From: Alphaproteobacteria bacterium
GTDB lineage: Bacteria > Pseudomonadota > Alphaproteobacteria > Micropepsales > Micropepsaceae
Length of the DNA stretch: 64,000 nucleotides
Assembly: GCA_017308475.1 (NCBI GenBank)
Contig: JAFKEU010000011.1
Coordinates: 1 to 64,000 of the forward strand
Direction of reading: 5' to 3'
Shown: positions 35,605 to 44,813 of the stretch, piece after piece
Layout of the letters: each line of letters opens with the position of its first letter
How positions within the stretch are numbered: position 1 is the first letter of the stretch
Notes under the pieces: model-generated
The model's input: the letters and a program-made list of their open reading frames with translations, nothing else
Told to the model about the DNA's origin: nothing
The model's database searches: none
Made by a program: the position numbers and the translations under genes

Positions 35605-37593
35605 TCAGATGTCGATGGCCTCGGCGGCAAACTCCGCGTTCTCCTGGATGAACTGGAAGCGCAGTTCCGGCTTCTTGCCCATCAGCCGTTCGAACAGGTT
35701 TTCGGTTTCTTTCTCGTCGCCGTCGGGCACATGCACCTTGAGCAGAGTGCGATGGCCCGGCCGCATCGTGGTTTCCTTCAGCTGGGCGGGCATCATCTCG
35801 CCCAGGCCCTTGAAGCGCGACACTTCCACCTTCGATCCGGTGCGGAATTCCGTTTTCAGAAGCCGCTCGCGGTCGGCATCGTCGCGGGCATAGACGGTCT
35901 TGCCGCCGTGGGTGAGGCGATAGAGCGGCGGCATGGCCAGGAACAGGTGGCCGCCCGCGATCAGGTCCGGCATTTCGCGATAGAAGAAGGTCAGGAGCAG
36001 CGAGGCGATATGCGCGCCATCCACGTCGGCGTCGGTCATCACGATGACCCTCTCATAGCGCAGGTCTTCCTCGCGGTACTTGGCACCGGTGCCGCAGCCC
36101 AGCGCCTGCACCAGGTCATTCAATTCCTGGTTCATCTGCAGCTTGCCCGCCGCCGCGCTGGCCACGTTCAGGATCTTGCCGCGCAGCGGCAGGATCGCCT
36201 GGATGGCGCGGTCGCGCGCCTGCTTGGCGCTGCCGCCGGCGCTGTCGCCTTCGACCAGGAAGATTTCGGTCCCATCCGCTGCGTCGCGCGTGCAGTCGGC
36301 CAGCTTGCCGGGCAGGCGCAGCTTGCGCGTGGCGCTCTGGCGCTTGGTTTCCTTTTCCTGCCGCTTCTTCAGCCGGTCCTCGGCGCAGTCGATGACGAAG
36401 TTCAGCAGCTTGTCGGCATCGGCCGGGCTTTCCGCCAGCCAATGGTCGAAATGATCGCGCATCACCGTCTCCACCAGGCGCTGGGCGTCGGGGCTGGAGA
36501 GCTTGTCCTTGGTCTGGCCCTGGAATTCCGGTTCGCGGATGAAGACCGACAGCACCGCGCAGGCGCTGTCCATTACGTCGTCGGCGGTAATCAACGAGGT
36601 CTTGCGGTTGTTGGTGCGCTCGCCATGGCCCCGCAGCGCCTTGGTCAGCGCGTTGCGCAGGCCCTGTTCATGGGTCCCGCCCTGGGGCGTGGGAATGGTG
36701 TTGCAGTAGGAGCGGATGAAGCCGTCGCGCCCGGGCGCCCAGGCGACGGCCCATTCGACCGCGCCACCTTTTCCTTTTTGAAGACTGGCGTCCTTGTTCT
36801 CGGTGCGGCCGAAGAATTCGCGCGGCGTGATGGTCCTTTCCTTGCCGATCTCGCCCTTGAGGAAATCCAGCAGGCCGCCGGGGAAATGCAGCGTGTCCTC
36901 GGCCGGCGTATCGTCCTCGATCAGAGACGGGTCGCAGATCCAGTGAATCTGGACGCCCCGGAACAGATAGGCCTTGGACTTGGCCATGCGGTGCAGCCGG
37001 GCAGGGGAGAAACCGACATCGCCGAAGATCTTCGTGTCGGGCCTGAAGCTGGTGATGGTGCCGCGCCGGTTGACCGCGCCCATGTCCTTCAGCTTGCCGA
37101 TCGCGTGGCCGCGCTCGAAGCGCATCTTCCAGGCATGCCTGTCGCGCGCCACCTCCACTTCCATCCATTCCGACAGGGCGTTGACGACGCTGGCGCCCAC
37201 CCCGTGCAGGCCGCCCGATGTGTCATAGGCCTTGCCGTCGAACTTTCCGCCGGCATGCAGCGTGGTCATGATGACTTCCAGCGCCGACTTGTTCTTGAAC
37301 TTGGGATGCGGGTCCACGGGGATGCCGCGGCCATTGTCGCGCACCACCAGCACATTGCCGGCCTTCAGTTCCAGTTCGATGCGGCTGGCATGACCCGCCA
37401 CCGCCTCGTCCATGGAATTGTCCAGGATTTCGGCGGCCAGGTGGTGATAGGCGTTGGCGTCGGTGCCCCCGATATACATGCCGGGCCGCCGGCGCACCGG
37501 CTCCAGCCCTTCCAGCACTTCGATATCCTTCGCCGTATAGGCGCGCGAGGCGGGAGCTGCGGAATCAAACAGATCGGGGTCGGATTTGGCCAT
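35605..37593 (-). CDS. parE: DNA topoisomerase IV subunit B
   Basis: ATPase subunit of topoisomerase IV, which unlinks daughter chromosomes. 662 aa. GHKL ATPase motifs: EILDNSMDEAVAGH, VVRDNGRGIPVD and GGLHGVGASVVNALS. The Toprim domain has EIFLVEGDSAGGSAKQARD and MTDADVDGAHIASLLLTF, and PLRGKILNVASA. The C-terminus (GEMMPAQLKETTM, NAEFAAEAIDI) is normal. Family distinction from GyrB rests on its length and the QMN-type region; parE is preferred. parC is not in the window. A copy of its last 36 bases lies just past its stop. Confidence 0.94.
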   Translation of the reverse strand: MAKSDPDLFDSAAPASRAYTAKDIEVLEGLEPVRRRPGMYIGGTDANAYHHLAAEILDNSMDEAVAGHASRIELELKAGNVLVVRDNGRGIPVDPHPKFKNKSALEVIMTTLHAGGKFDGKAYDTSGGLHGVGASVVNALSEWMEVEVARDRHAWKMRFERGHAIGKLKDMGAVNRRGTITSFRPDTKIFGDVGFSPARLHRMAKSKAYLFRGVQIHWICDPSLIEDDTPAEDTLHFPGGLLDFLKGEIGKERTITPREFFGRTENKDASLQKGKGGAVEWAVAWAPGRDGFIRSYCNTIPTPQGGTHEQGLRNALTKALRGHGERTNNRKTSLITADDVMDSACAVLSVFIREPEFQGQTKDKLSSPDAQRLVETVMRDHFDHWLAESPADADKLLNFVIDCAEDRLKKRQEKETKRQSATRKLRLPGKLADCTRDAADGTEIFLVEGDSAGGSAKQARDRAIQAILPLRGKILNVASAAAGKLQMNQELNDLVQALGCGTGAKYREEDLRYERVIVMTDADVDGAHIASLLLTFFYREMPDLIAGGHLFLAMPPLYRLTHGGKTVYARDDADRERLLKTEFRTGSKVEVSRFKGLGEMMPAQLKETTMRPGHRTLLKVHVPDGDEKETENLFERLMGKKPELRFQFIQENAEFAAEAIDI

Positions 37594-37771
37594 GGCACAA
37601 CATAGTAACGGTATCTGGGATGGACCGAAGGCGATTCGCTCCGGAACGATCCTTTTTACTTTCCCTTAAGCCTGAAAAGCGAGCCAAAAGGCGGTCGACG
37701 CCAATCGGTGTCAGATCAGCAAAAATTAACAGCCGTTGCGGTAAATTCATGGGCCAAACTGGGATAAGGCG

Positions 37772-39193
37772 TTGTCTTTCTTGCACGGCACTGAGCAAAG
37801 GACCGATCCGCGGGTACTTCGGGCACAGTTGACGCTGGCCGCCCGCTCCATGCGCGCGACTCGCTATTCCTCGCCGCTCTGGGCGCTTGTGGTCGCGGGG
37901 ATGTGCTCCGAACTGACCGGCGTCTTCGGCCGGGTGCCGGTCCTCAATGCCATGCTGCTGCCGCTGGCGGTGACGGCCGTGGTCGCCGCGACCTCGATGG
38001 TCGGCGCTGCTTATGAGCGCTACAGCAGCAGCGACGAGGACACCACCTCCTGGTTCCACAGCTTCGTGATGACCCAGCTTGCTGTCAGCGCCATCTGGGG
38101 CCTGATGCCCTGGCTGTGCTGGCAGGACAACAATCCGCTCAACCACATGTTCCTGGCCTGTGCGGTCATGGCGGTGATTGCCGCCCTGGTGGTCAGCCGC
38201 GGCAGCAACATGGCGATGTATATCGCAACCCTTGCCCCCATCACGCTGATGACGGCGGTGCGCTACCTGTCGGCGCCCTCGCTGATCGATGTGATGGTGG
38301 GCGTGTTGACGCCCTTCATCGCGCTGCAATTGTGGCGTACCGGCCGGCCGCTGGTGGTGCGGATGGACGAGGACTCCCGCCTGCGATTCAAGGTCGAGGA
38401 CATGGCGCGCGAACTGGAAGAGGCCCGCGACGAGGCGCTGAAGAAGCGTTTCGAGGCCGAGGCCGCGAATGCCTCCAAGACCGCCTTCCTGGCCAACATG
38501 AGCCACGAACTGCGCACGCCCCTGAACGCGATCCTGGGCTTTTCCGAGATCATCGCCCGGGAATGTTTCGGGCCGGTGGGCTCGGAGCGCTACCGCGACT
38601 ATGCCAGCGATATCCATTCCTCCGGCGCCCATCTGCTGTCGCTGATCAACGATCTTCTGGACGTCGCCAAGATCGAGGCCGGCCGCATGGACATCGCGCC
38701 CCATCCGCTGGATGCGGCCCATGTCTTCGACGTCTCTCTCAAGCTGATCGGCACCAAGGCGCGCGAGAAGGACCAGACGCTGGTGATCGCCGTGGAACCG
38801 GGTGCCCCGCCGCTCTACGCCGACGAGCGCGCGCTCAAGCAGATCCTGATCAACTTGGTCAGCAATGCCGTCAAATTCACCCCCGTGGGCGGGCGCATCG
38901 AGGTGATCGCCAGCATGGCGCGCGATGGCGGCTTCCAGATCATGGTCCGCGACAACGGCCCGGGCGTGCCGCGCGACAAGCTGGACAATATCTTCTCGCC
39001 CTTCAACCAGGTGGACAACCGCTTCGACCGCCAGTCCGGCGGCACGGGGCTGGGACTTGCGCTGGTGCGCGGCCTGGCCGAGCTGCATGGCGGCCGCGCC
39101 TGGCTGGAAAGCGAATTCGGCAAGGGCTGCCGCGCCTATGTGGTGTTGCCGGTGAAGGTGCCGGAAGCCGCCGACGCGGTCGCGGCCGCCTGA
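37772..39193 (+). CDS. Membrane sensor histidine kinase
   Basis: 473 aa with about six membrane helices in the first 200 residues (for example LWALVVAGMCSELTG, LLPLAVTAVVAATSMVG, IATLAPITLMTAV), then a coiled coil (about 205-240) and a kinase core. The phospho-acceptor is in NMSHELRTPLNAILGF; N box NLVSNAVKF; G1 RDNGPGVP; F box FSPFNQVD; G2 GGTGLGLAL. There is no periplasmic sensing domain, PAS domain or receiver, and no response regulator beside it, so it is an orphan kinase similar in build to PleC/DivJ-type kinases. The start is TTG 37772 by open frame and a GGATAAGG site; ATG 37850 is an alternative that would shorten it by 26 residues. Confidence 0.88.
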   Translation: MSFLHGTEQRTDPRVLRAQLTLAARSMRATRYSSPLWALVVAGMCSELTGVFGRVPVLNAMLLPLAVTAVVAATSMVGAAYERYSSSDEDTTSWFHSFVMTQLAVSAIWGLMPWLCWQDNNPLNHMFLACAVMAVIAALVVSRGSNMAMYIATLAPITLMTAVRYLSAPSLIDVMVGVLTPFIALQLWRTGRPLVVRMDEDSRLRFKVEDMARELEEARDEALKKRFEAEAANASKTAFLANMSHELRTPLNAILGFSEIIARECFGPVGSERYRDYASDIHSSGAHLLSLINDLLDVAKIEAGRMDIAPHPLDAAHVFDVSLKLIGTKAREKDQTLVIAVEPGAPPLYADERALKQILINLVSNAVKFTPVGGRIEVIASMARDGGFQIMVRDNGPGVPRDKLDNIFSPFNQVDNRFDRQSGGTGLGLALVRGLAELHGGRAWLESEFGKGCRAYVVLPVKVPEAADAVAAA

Positions 39194-39215
39194 TCCTCCC
39201 ATCGGGCCACAACAA

Positions 39216-39243
39216 AAAGGCCGGGCGAACCCGCCCGGCCTTT
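39216..39243. terminator. Bidirectional intrinsic terminator
   Basis: Perfect 12-bp stem AAAGGCCGGGCG/CGCCCGGCCTTT with AACC loop, A-run on the left and T-run on the right. It serves both the histidine kinase gene and the convergent glnA. Confidence 0.92.
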
Positions 39244-39269
39244 CCGCATCTTCGATGCTGACCCTCGGA

Positions 39270-40691
39270 TCAGCAGGAATAGTACATCTTGAACTCGACC
39301 GGATGAGGTGTGTGCTCGAAGGCATAGACCTCTTCCATCTTCAGTTCGAGGTAGCTCTCGATGAAGTCCTTCGAGAACACGCCGCCCTTGGTCAGGAACT
39401 CGTGGTCGGCCTTCAGGCTGTCGACCGCCTCGCGCAGCGAGCCGCAGACCTGCGGCACCTTCGCCAGTTCTTCCGGCGGCAGGGCATAGAGGTCCTTGTC
39501 CATCGGGCCGCCCGGATGGATTTTGTTCTCGATGCCGTCCAGGCCCGCCATCAGCATGGCCGCATAGGCGAGATAGGGGTTGGCGGCGGCGTCCGGGAAG
39601 CGGACCTCGACGCGCTTGCCTTTCGGCGACGGCGAGAAGGGGATGCGGCAGGAAGCCGAACGGTTGCGGGCCGAATAGGCCAGCAGCACCGGGGCTTCGA
39701 AGCCGGGGATCAGGCGCTTGTAGCTGTTGGTCGACGGGTTGGTGAAGGCGTTCAGCGCCTTGGCGTGCTTGATGATGCCGCCGATGTAATACAGGCAGGT
39801 GTCCGACAGGTCGGCATAGCCCGAACCGGCGAAGAGCGGCTTGCCGCCCTTCCAGATCGACTGGTGGACATGCATGCCCGAGCCATTGTCGCCATAGATC
39901 GGCTTGGGCATGAAGGTCGCGGTCTTGCCATAGGCCTGCGCGACCTGGTGGATCACATACTTGTAGATCTGCATGTAGTCGCCGCACTTGGTCAGCGTAT
40001 TGAACTTGAAGCCCAGTTCATGCTGCGCGGTGGCGACTTCGTGGTGGTGCTTTTCCGGCTGGATGCCCATGTCGCCCATGATGGCCAGCATCTCGCCGCG
40101 CATGTCCTGCTCGCTGTCCACCGGGGGCACGGGGAAATAGCCGCCCTTCACCCTGGGACGATGGCCCAGATTGCCGCCTTCATATTCGGTGCCGGTGTTG
40201 TAGGCGCCTTCCTTGGAGTCGACGTAATAGAAGCTCTTGTTCATCTGCACGTCGAAGCGCACATCGTCGAACACGAAGAATTCGGCTTCCGGGCCGAAAT
40301 AGGTGGTGTCGCCGATGCCCGACGAGTTGACATAGGCTTCGGCCGCCTTGGCGATGGAGCGCGGGCAGCGCGCATAGCTCTGGCCGGTCAGGGGCTCGTG
40401 CACGTCGCAGACCAGGATCAGCGTGGTCTGGGCGAAGAAGGGATCGATCACCGCGGTGTCCAGGTCCGGCTTCAGCAGCATGTCGGACTCGTTGATCGCC
40501 TTCCAGCCGGCGATCGACGAACCGTCGAACATGGTTCCGTTGTCCAGGAAATCTTCATCGACCATCGACAGGTCGAATGTCACATGCTGCCACTTGCCGC
40601 GCGGGTCGGTGAAGCGGATGTCGACGAATTTGACTTCCTTCTCCTTGATAAGCTTCAGAATGTCGGCGGCAGTGGTTTTCTTGTCGGCCAT
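39270..40691 (-). CDS. glnA: Glutamine synthetase type I
   Basis: Makes glutamine from glutamate, ammonia and ATP; central to nitrogen assimilation. 473 aa, standard for the dodecameric GSI-beta type. Catalytic and metal-binding signatures: [55 protein letters not shown] and RSASCRIP. The adenylylation site is visible as [10 protein letters not shown] with Tyr near residue 398, so activity should be controlled by GlnE. It lies 83 bp downstream of glnB and is probably co-transcribed from the sigma-54-type promoter before glnB. Confidence 0.98.
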   Translation of the reverse strand: MADKKTTAADILKLIKEKEVKFVDIRFTDPRGKWQHVTFDLSMVDEDFLDNGTMFDGSSIAGWKAINESDMLLKPDLDTAVIDPFFAQTTLILVCDVHEPLTGQSYARCPRSIAKAAEAYVNSSGIGDTTYFGPEAEFFVFDDVRFDVQMNKSFYYVDSKEGAYNTGTEYEGGNLGHRPRVKGGYFPVPPVDSEQDMRGEMLAIMGDMGIQPEKHHHEVATAQHELGFKFNTLTKCGDYMQIYKYVIHQVAQAYGKTATFMPKPIYGDNGSGMHVHQSIWKGGKPLFAGSGYADLSDTCLYYIGGIIKHAKALNAFTNPSTNSYKRLIPGFEAPVLLAYSARNRSASCRIPFSPSPKGKRVEVRFPDAAANPYLAYAAMLMAGLDGIENKIHPGGPMDKDLYALPPEELAKVPQVCGSLREAVDSLKADHEFLTKGGVFSKDFIESYLELKMEEVYAFEHTPHPVEFKMYYSC

Positions 40692-40774
40692 GATTTGGTC
40701 TTCCCTTCAACGTTGACTTGATTCGACGGTCGCTCCGGCTCCCGGCCGGCGCTTCCAGGCAGAATTCGATGTTG

Positions 40775-41152
<378 letters not shown>

Positions 41153-41160
41153 TTAACGAG

Positions 41161-41179
41161 TTAGCAGGACTTGTGCCGG
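41161..41179 (-). promoter_or_regulatory. Sigma-54 (-24/-12) promoter of glnB-glnA
   Basis: On the minus strand CGGCACAAGTCCTGCT gives GG (41177-41176) and GC (41165-41164) with exactly ten bases between, the invariant sigma-54 spacing, in a sequence close to TGGCAC-N5-TTGCA. The predicted start of transcription is about 35-40 bases before glnB. AT-rich DNA lies upstream; a clear NtrC site was not identified. Confidence 0.65.
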
Positions 41180-41351
41180 TTTTTGCTGAAAAAAAGCGCA
41201 GAAAATTCAGGGCGTTAGGGCATGTGGATAAGTATGGCGCCGAAATTGGCCTAATTGTTGAGCATATTGACTATTTATTGTGCGTACTTTGCGGCGGCTT
41301 GCCTGCCTAAAGCCGGCCTGTAAGGTGCGCCGCCACCTTCACCGGCCTGCC

Positions 41352-42509
41352 ATGTTCCGCCCCAATCCCGTCTTTGCCGGCCTGCCCACCAGCATCTTCC
41401 AGCACATGACCTTCCTGGCGCTGGACCATGACGCGCTGAACCTGGGCCAGGGCTTTCCCGACGAGGACGGCCCCGTCGGCCTGCGCGAAGTGGCGGCCAA
41501 AGCCCTGGTGGACGGCCCCAACCAGTATCCGCCCTCCAAGGGGCTGACGGTACTGCGCCAGGCCGTGAGCGCCCACGCGCGCCACTTCTACAACCTGGAA
41601 TACGACCCGGAGGACGAGGTGGTGATCACCTCGGGCGGGACCGAGGCATTGGGCGCCGCGATCCTGGCCACCGCCTCGGCCGGCGAGGAATTCGTGCTGG
41701 TGGAACCCACCTACGACTCCTATCGCCCGATCGTGCAGTCCACCGGGGCGGTGATCCGTACCGTCAAGCTTGCCCCACCCGAACTGAAGCTGACGGAACA
41801 GGCATTGCGCGCCGCCATCGGCCCAAGGACCCGCGCGGTGCTGATCAACTCGCCGCACAATCCGGCGGGCCGCGTCTTCACCCGCGCCGAACTCGAAACG
41901 CTGGCGAAGGTCGTGGACGGCACGGACGCGGTGGTGATCTGCGACGAGGTCTATGAGCACCTGACCTATGACGGGCGCCCGCACATTCCGTTCGCCACCC
42001 TGCCGGGCATGCGCCAACGCACGCTGAAGATCGGTTCGGCCGGCAAGATCTTCTCCATGACCGGCTGGAAGGTGGGCTGGGTGGCGGGCCCGCGCGAACT
42101 GGTTTCGGTGGTGACCAAGGCGCACCAGTTTCTCACCTTCACCACCCCGCCGGCGCTGCAACTGGGCGTGGCGCACGGCCTGGCCCATGCGATGGATTTT
42201 CCGCAAGCGCTGACCGCGCGGCTCCAGGCCAATCGGGACATCCTCACGGCGGCCCTGACCCGCATCGGATTTCAGGTGCTGCCCTGCGAGGGCACCTACT
42301 TCCTCACCGCGGGGATCGCGGGGCTGACGAATGAAAAGGACTTCGCCTTCTGCGAGCGGCTGATCCGCGAGGCGGGCGTTGCGCTGATTCCGCTTTCGGC
42401 CTTCTATGCCGACGGGACCCCGGATGCCTATGTCCGCTTCGCCTTCTGCAAGAAGCAGGCGGTGATCGAGGAGGCGGTGGCCCGTCTGGAGCGTTATCTC
42501 GCGCCATGA
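41352..42509 (+). CDS. PLP-dependent class I aminotransferase
   Basis: 385 aa from MFRPNPVFAGLPTSIFQHM. Fold-type I aminotransferase close to the methionine / kynurenine transaminase group: LNLGQGFPDEDGP, ITSGGTEALGAAI, INSPHNPAGRVF, CDEVYEHLTYDG and the PLP lysine in GSAGKIFSMTGWKVGW, ending YVRFAFCKK. The likely reaction is transfer of an amino group from an amino acid such as methionine, glutamine or an aromatic to a keto acid; the exact substrate cannot be fixed. It is divergent from glnB across 238 bp holding the sigma-54 promoter, and followed by nnr after 150 bp. Confidence 0.9.
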   Translation: MFRPNPVFAGLPTSIFQHMTFLALDHDALNLGQGFPDEDGPVGLREVAAKALVDGPNQYPPSKGLTVLRQAVSAHARHFYNLEYDPEDEVVITSGGTEALGAAILATASAGEEFVLVEPTYDSYRPIVQSTGAVIRTVKLAPPELKLTEQALRAAIGPRTRAVLINSPHNPAGRVFTRAELETLAKVVDGTDAVVICDEVYEHLTYDGRPHIPFATLPGMRQRTLKIGSAGKIFSMTGWKVGWVAGPRELVSVVTKAHQFLTFTTPPALQLGVAHGLAHAMDFPQALTARLQANRDILTAALTRIGFQVLPCEGTYFLTAGIAGLTNEKDFAFCERLIREAGVALIPLSAFYADGTPDAYVRFAFCKKQAVIEEAVARLERYLAP

Positions 42510-42659
42510 TTTCCCCCTTGTTCCCGCCATTCGCCGCGGTGGTATGATCTTGCCATGACGAACGCCGGGTGCCGTTGGACAAGGGGAGGGGGGGTGGGAA
42601 AAATGGTGCGAAATCGCCCGCGCTTTTCCCGGCTTTCGCCCCTTCGGCCTGCTGGATAG

Positions 42660-44105
42660 ATGAACGAGGTCCTGACCACCGCCGAAATGGCCGCCGCCGA
42701 CGCCTTCGCGGTCGCCCACGGCGTTCCGTCCCTGACCCTGATGGAAAATGCCGGCCATGCCGTGGCCGAGGAGATCGCCGCGCGCTTCGCGCCCTGCCGC
42801 GCGGTGGTGCTGTGCGGCCCCGGCAACAATGGCGGCGACGGCTATGTCGTGGCGCGGCTCCTCAAGGCGCGCGGCTTCGACGTCTCGGTGGCGCGCGAGA
42901 AGGTGGGCGGCGGCGACGCCGCGGCGATGGCGGAGAAATGGGAGGGCGATACCGCATCGTTGACCCCTTCGGTGTTCGAAGGCGCCGCCCTGATCGTCGA
43001 TGGCCTTTTCGGCGCCGGCCTGGCGCGGCCGCTGGAAGGCACCTTTGCCGCGATGGTGGACGCCGCCAACGCCGCCTGTCTTCCCATTGTCGCAATCGAC
43101 GTGCCCTCCGGCCTGTCGGGCGACAGCGGTGCGCCGCTGGGCGAGGCGGTGATCCGCGCCAACCTCACCGTGACCTTCTTCCGCAAGAAGCCGGGCCATC
43201 TGCTGCTGCCGGGCCGCATCCTCTGCGGCGTGCTGGTGGTGGCCGATATCGGCATTCCGCCGGAGGCCGCATCCGTGAGCCTGCATGAGAATTCGCCGGG
43301 CCTGTGGACCTATCCCTGGCCCCGCCTGGACGGGCACAAATATGCGCGCGGCCATTGCGTGGTGGTCAGCGGCTCCGGCCACGCCACCGGCGCGGCCCGG
43401 CTGGCGGCGCGCGGCGCCCTTCGCATGGGCGCCGGACTGGTGAGCGTGGCCTCTCCGCCGGATGCGCTGGCCGTCAATGCCGCCCAGCTCACCGCGATCA
43501 TGGTCAAGCCTGCCGATGGCGCCGAAGGATTGGCGGCGCTGCTGCAGGACAAGCGTCTCAATGCCGTGGTCATGGGGCCCGGCCTGGGCGTCAGCGGCGA
43601 AACGCGCGAGATGGTGATGGCCGCCCTGATCGCGGGCCCCGCACTTGTGCTGGACGCCGACGCATTGACCTCGTTCCAGTCCGATCCCGACGCCCTGTTC
43701 GCCCGCCTGCACGGCCACGAAGTGCTGACGCCCCATGCCGGAGAATTCGTCCGCATCTTCCCCGACCTGCTGGAGGACAGCGTGAGCAAGGTGGAAGCAG
43801 CGCGCGCCGCCGCTGCCCGCAGCGGCGCGGTGGTGCTGCTGAAAGGCGCCGACACCGTGATCGCGTCGGCCGATGGACGGGCGGCGATCAACGCCAATGC
43901 CCCTGCCTTCCTGGCGACGGCCGGCGCGGGCGATGTGCTGGCCGGCTTCATCGGCGGCCTTCTGGCGCAGGGCATGGCGCCCTTCGAGGCCGCGTGTGCG
44001 GCAGCCTGGCTGCACGGGGCGGTGGCCACGCAGTTCGGCCCCGGCCTGATCGCCGAGGATCTGCCGGAGCTGCTACCCAAAATCCTGGCCGAACTGGCGC
44101 ACTGA
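42660..44105 (+). CDS. nnr: Bifunctional NAD(P)H-hydrate epimerase / ADP-dependent dehydratase
   Basis: Repairs damaged hydrated NADH and NADPH. 481 aa. N-terminal YjeF_N epimerase domain (about 1-205) with MENAGHAVAEEI, CGPGNNGGDGYVVARLL and AIDVPSGLSGDSG. C-terminal ribokinase-like dehydratase domain (about 225-475) with VSGSGHATGAARLAARGAL, VMGPGLGVS, LDADALTSF, LTPHAGEF, VLLKGADTVIA and ATAGAGDVLAGFIGG. The acetyltransferase gene starts immediately after its stop, so the two are co-transcribed. The gene is often found near glnB-glnA in alphaproteobacteria. Confidence 0.96.
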   Translation: MNEVLTTAEMAAADAFAVAHGVPSLTLMENAGHAVAEEIAARFAPCRAVVLCGPGNNGGDGYVVARLLKARGFDVSVAREKVGGGDAAAMAEKWEGDTASLTPSVFEGAALIVDGLFGAGLARPLEGTFAAMVDAANAACLPIVAIDVPSGLSGDSGAPLGEAVIRANLTVTFFRKKPGHLLLPGRILCGVLVVADIGIPPEAASVSLHENSPGLWTYPWPRLDGHKYARGHCVVVSGSGHATGAARLAARGALRMGAGLVSVASPPDALAVNAAQLTAIMVKPADGAEGLAALLQDKRLNAVVMGPGLGVSGETREMVMAALIAGPALVLDADALTSFQSDPDALFARLHGHEVLTPHAGEFVRIFPDLLEDSVSKVEAARAAAARSGAVVLLKGADTVIASADGRAAINANAPAFLATAGAGDVLAGFIGGLLAQGMAPFEAACAAAWLHGAVATQFGPGLIAEDLPELLPKILAELAH

Positions 44106-44630
44106 ATGACGCAAACCGCCACGAGCCTTGTGATCCGCCGGGCCGGCGCCGGTGACGCCGCCGCGCTGGCGGACATCTACAATCACTATGTCCGCGAGAC
44201 GCCCATCACTTTCGATCTGGAGGAGAAGAGCGTGGCCGATCGCGCCCGCTGGCTGGATCAGTTCTCGGCCACCGGCCGCTACCAGTGTTTTGTCGTCCTG
44301 CAGGATGGGCGCGTGGCGGGTTGGGCGTCGTCGCACCGCTACAACGAGCGGGCGGCCTATGACACGACGGTTCTCAGCAGCATCTATCTGGCGCCCCAGG
44401 CAGTGGGGCAGGGACTGGGCCGGCGGCTTTACGCGACCCTGTTTGAGGCGCTTGGGGATCAAGACATTCACCGGGTGTTCGGCGGGATAACCCTGCCCAA
44501 TGAGCCTTCCATCGCGCTGCACCGGGCCTTCGGCTTCGAACCGGTTGGAATCTATCGGGAAGTGGGCCGTAAGTTCGGCCGTTACTGGGATGTGGCCACC
44601 TACCTGCGCCCCATGGACGGACGGCCCTAG
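44106..44630 (+). CDS. GNAT N-acetyltransferase, MddA/phosphinothricin-type
   Basis: 174 aa, starting directly after the nnr stop. Opens with LVIRRAGAGDAAALADIYNHYV and PITFDLEEKS, the signature of the family that acetylates small amino-acid analogues such as methionine sulfone/sulfoximine or phosphinothricin. The acetyl-CoA loop is VGQGLGRRLYATL, followed by LPNEPSIALHRAFGFEPVGIYREVGRKFGRYWDV. Chromosomal members are usually detoxifiers of natural amino-acid analogues; a resistance role should not be assumed from similarity alone. Confidence 0.92.
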   Translation: MTQTATSLVIRRAGAGDAAALADIYNHYVRETPITFDLEEKSVADRARWLDQFSATGRYQCFVVLQDGRVAGWASSHRYNERAAYDTTVLSSIYLAPQAVGQGLGRRLYATLFEALGDQDIHRVFGGITLPNEPSIALHRAFGFEPVGIYREVGRKFGRYWDVATYLRPMDGRP

Positions 44631-44693
44631 CAACCCCCGAAAACCCCTGCTATATGGCCCGGCTTCGGCGCGGACTGGCCCCCAAAAGGCCCC

Positions 44694-44778
44694 GCGGGCA
44701 TGGCGGAACTGGTAGACGCGCTGGATTTAGGTTCCAGTGATGCAAGTCGTGGGGGTTCAAGTCCCTCTGCCCGCACCA
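44694..44778 (+). tRNA. tRNA-Leu (anticodon TAG)
   Basis: 85 nt including an encoded CCA. Acceptor GCGGGCA/TGCCCGC pairs fully; anticodon stem CTGGA/TCCAG frames the loop TTTAGGT with anticodon TAG; a long variable arm and GTTCAAGTC T-loop follow. It reads CUA codons. The trigger-factor gene starts 35 bases later with no terminator between. Confidence 0.96.
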
Positions 44779-44813
44779 GTTCCAGGCAGGACAAGAGAAT
44801 AGGGAAGTTGGAA

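Noticed and set aside
44106..44630. Acetyltransferase as an acquired herbicide or antibiotic resistance gene
   Set aside because: It sits in a chromosomal housekeeping pair with nnr, without mobile elements; the family is widespread and acts on natural amino-acid analogues.
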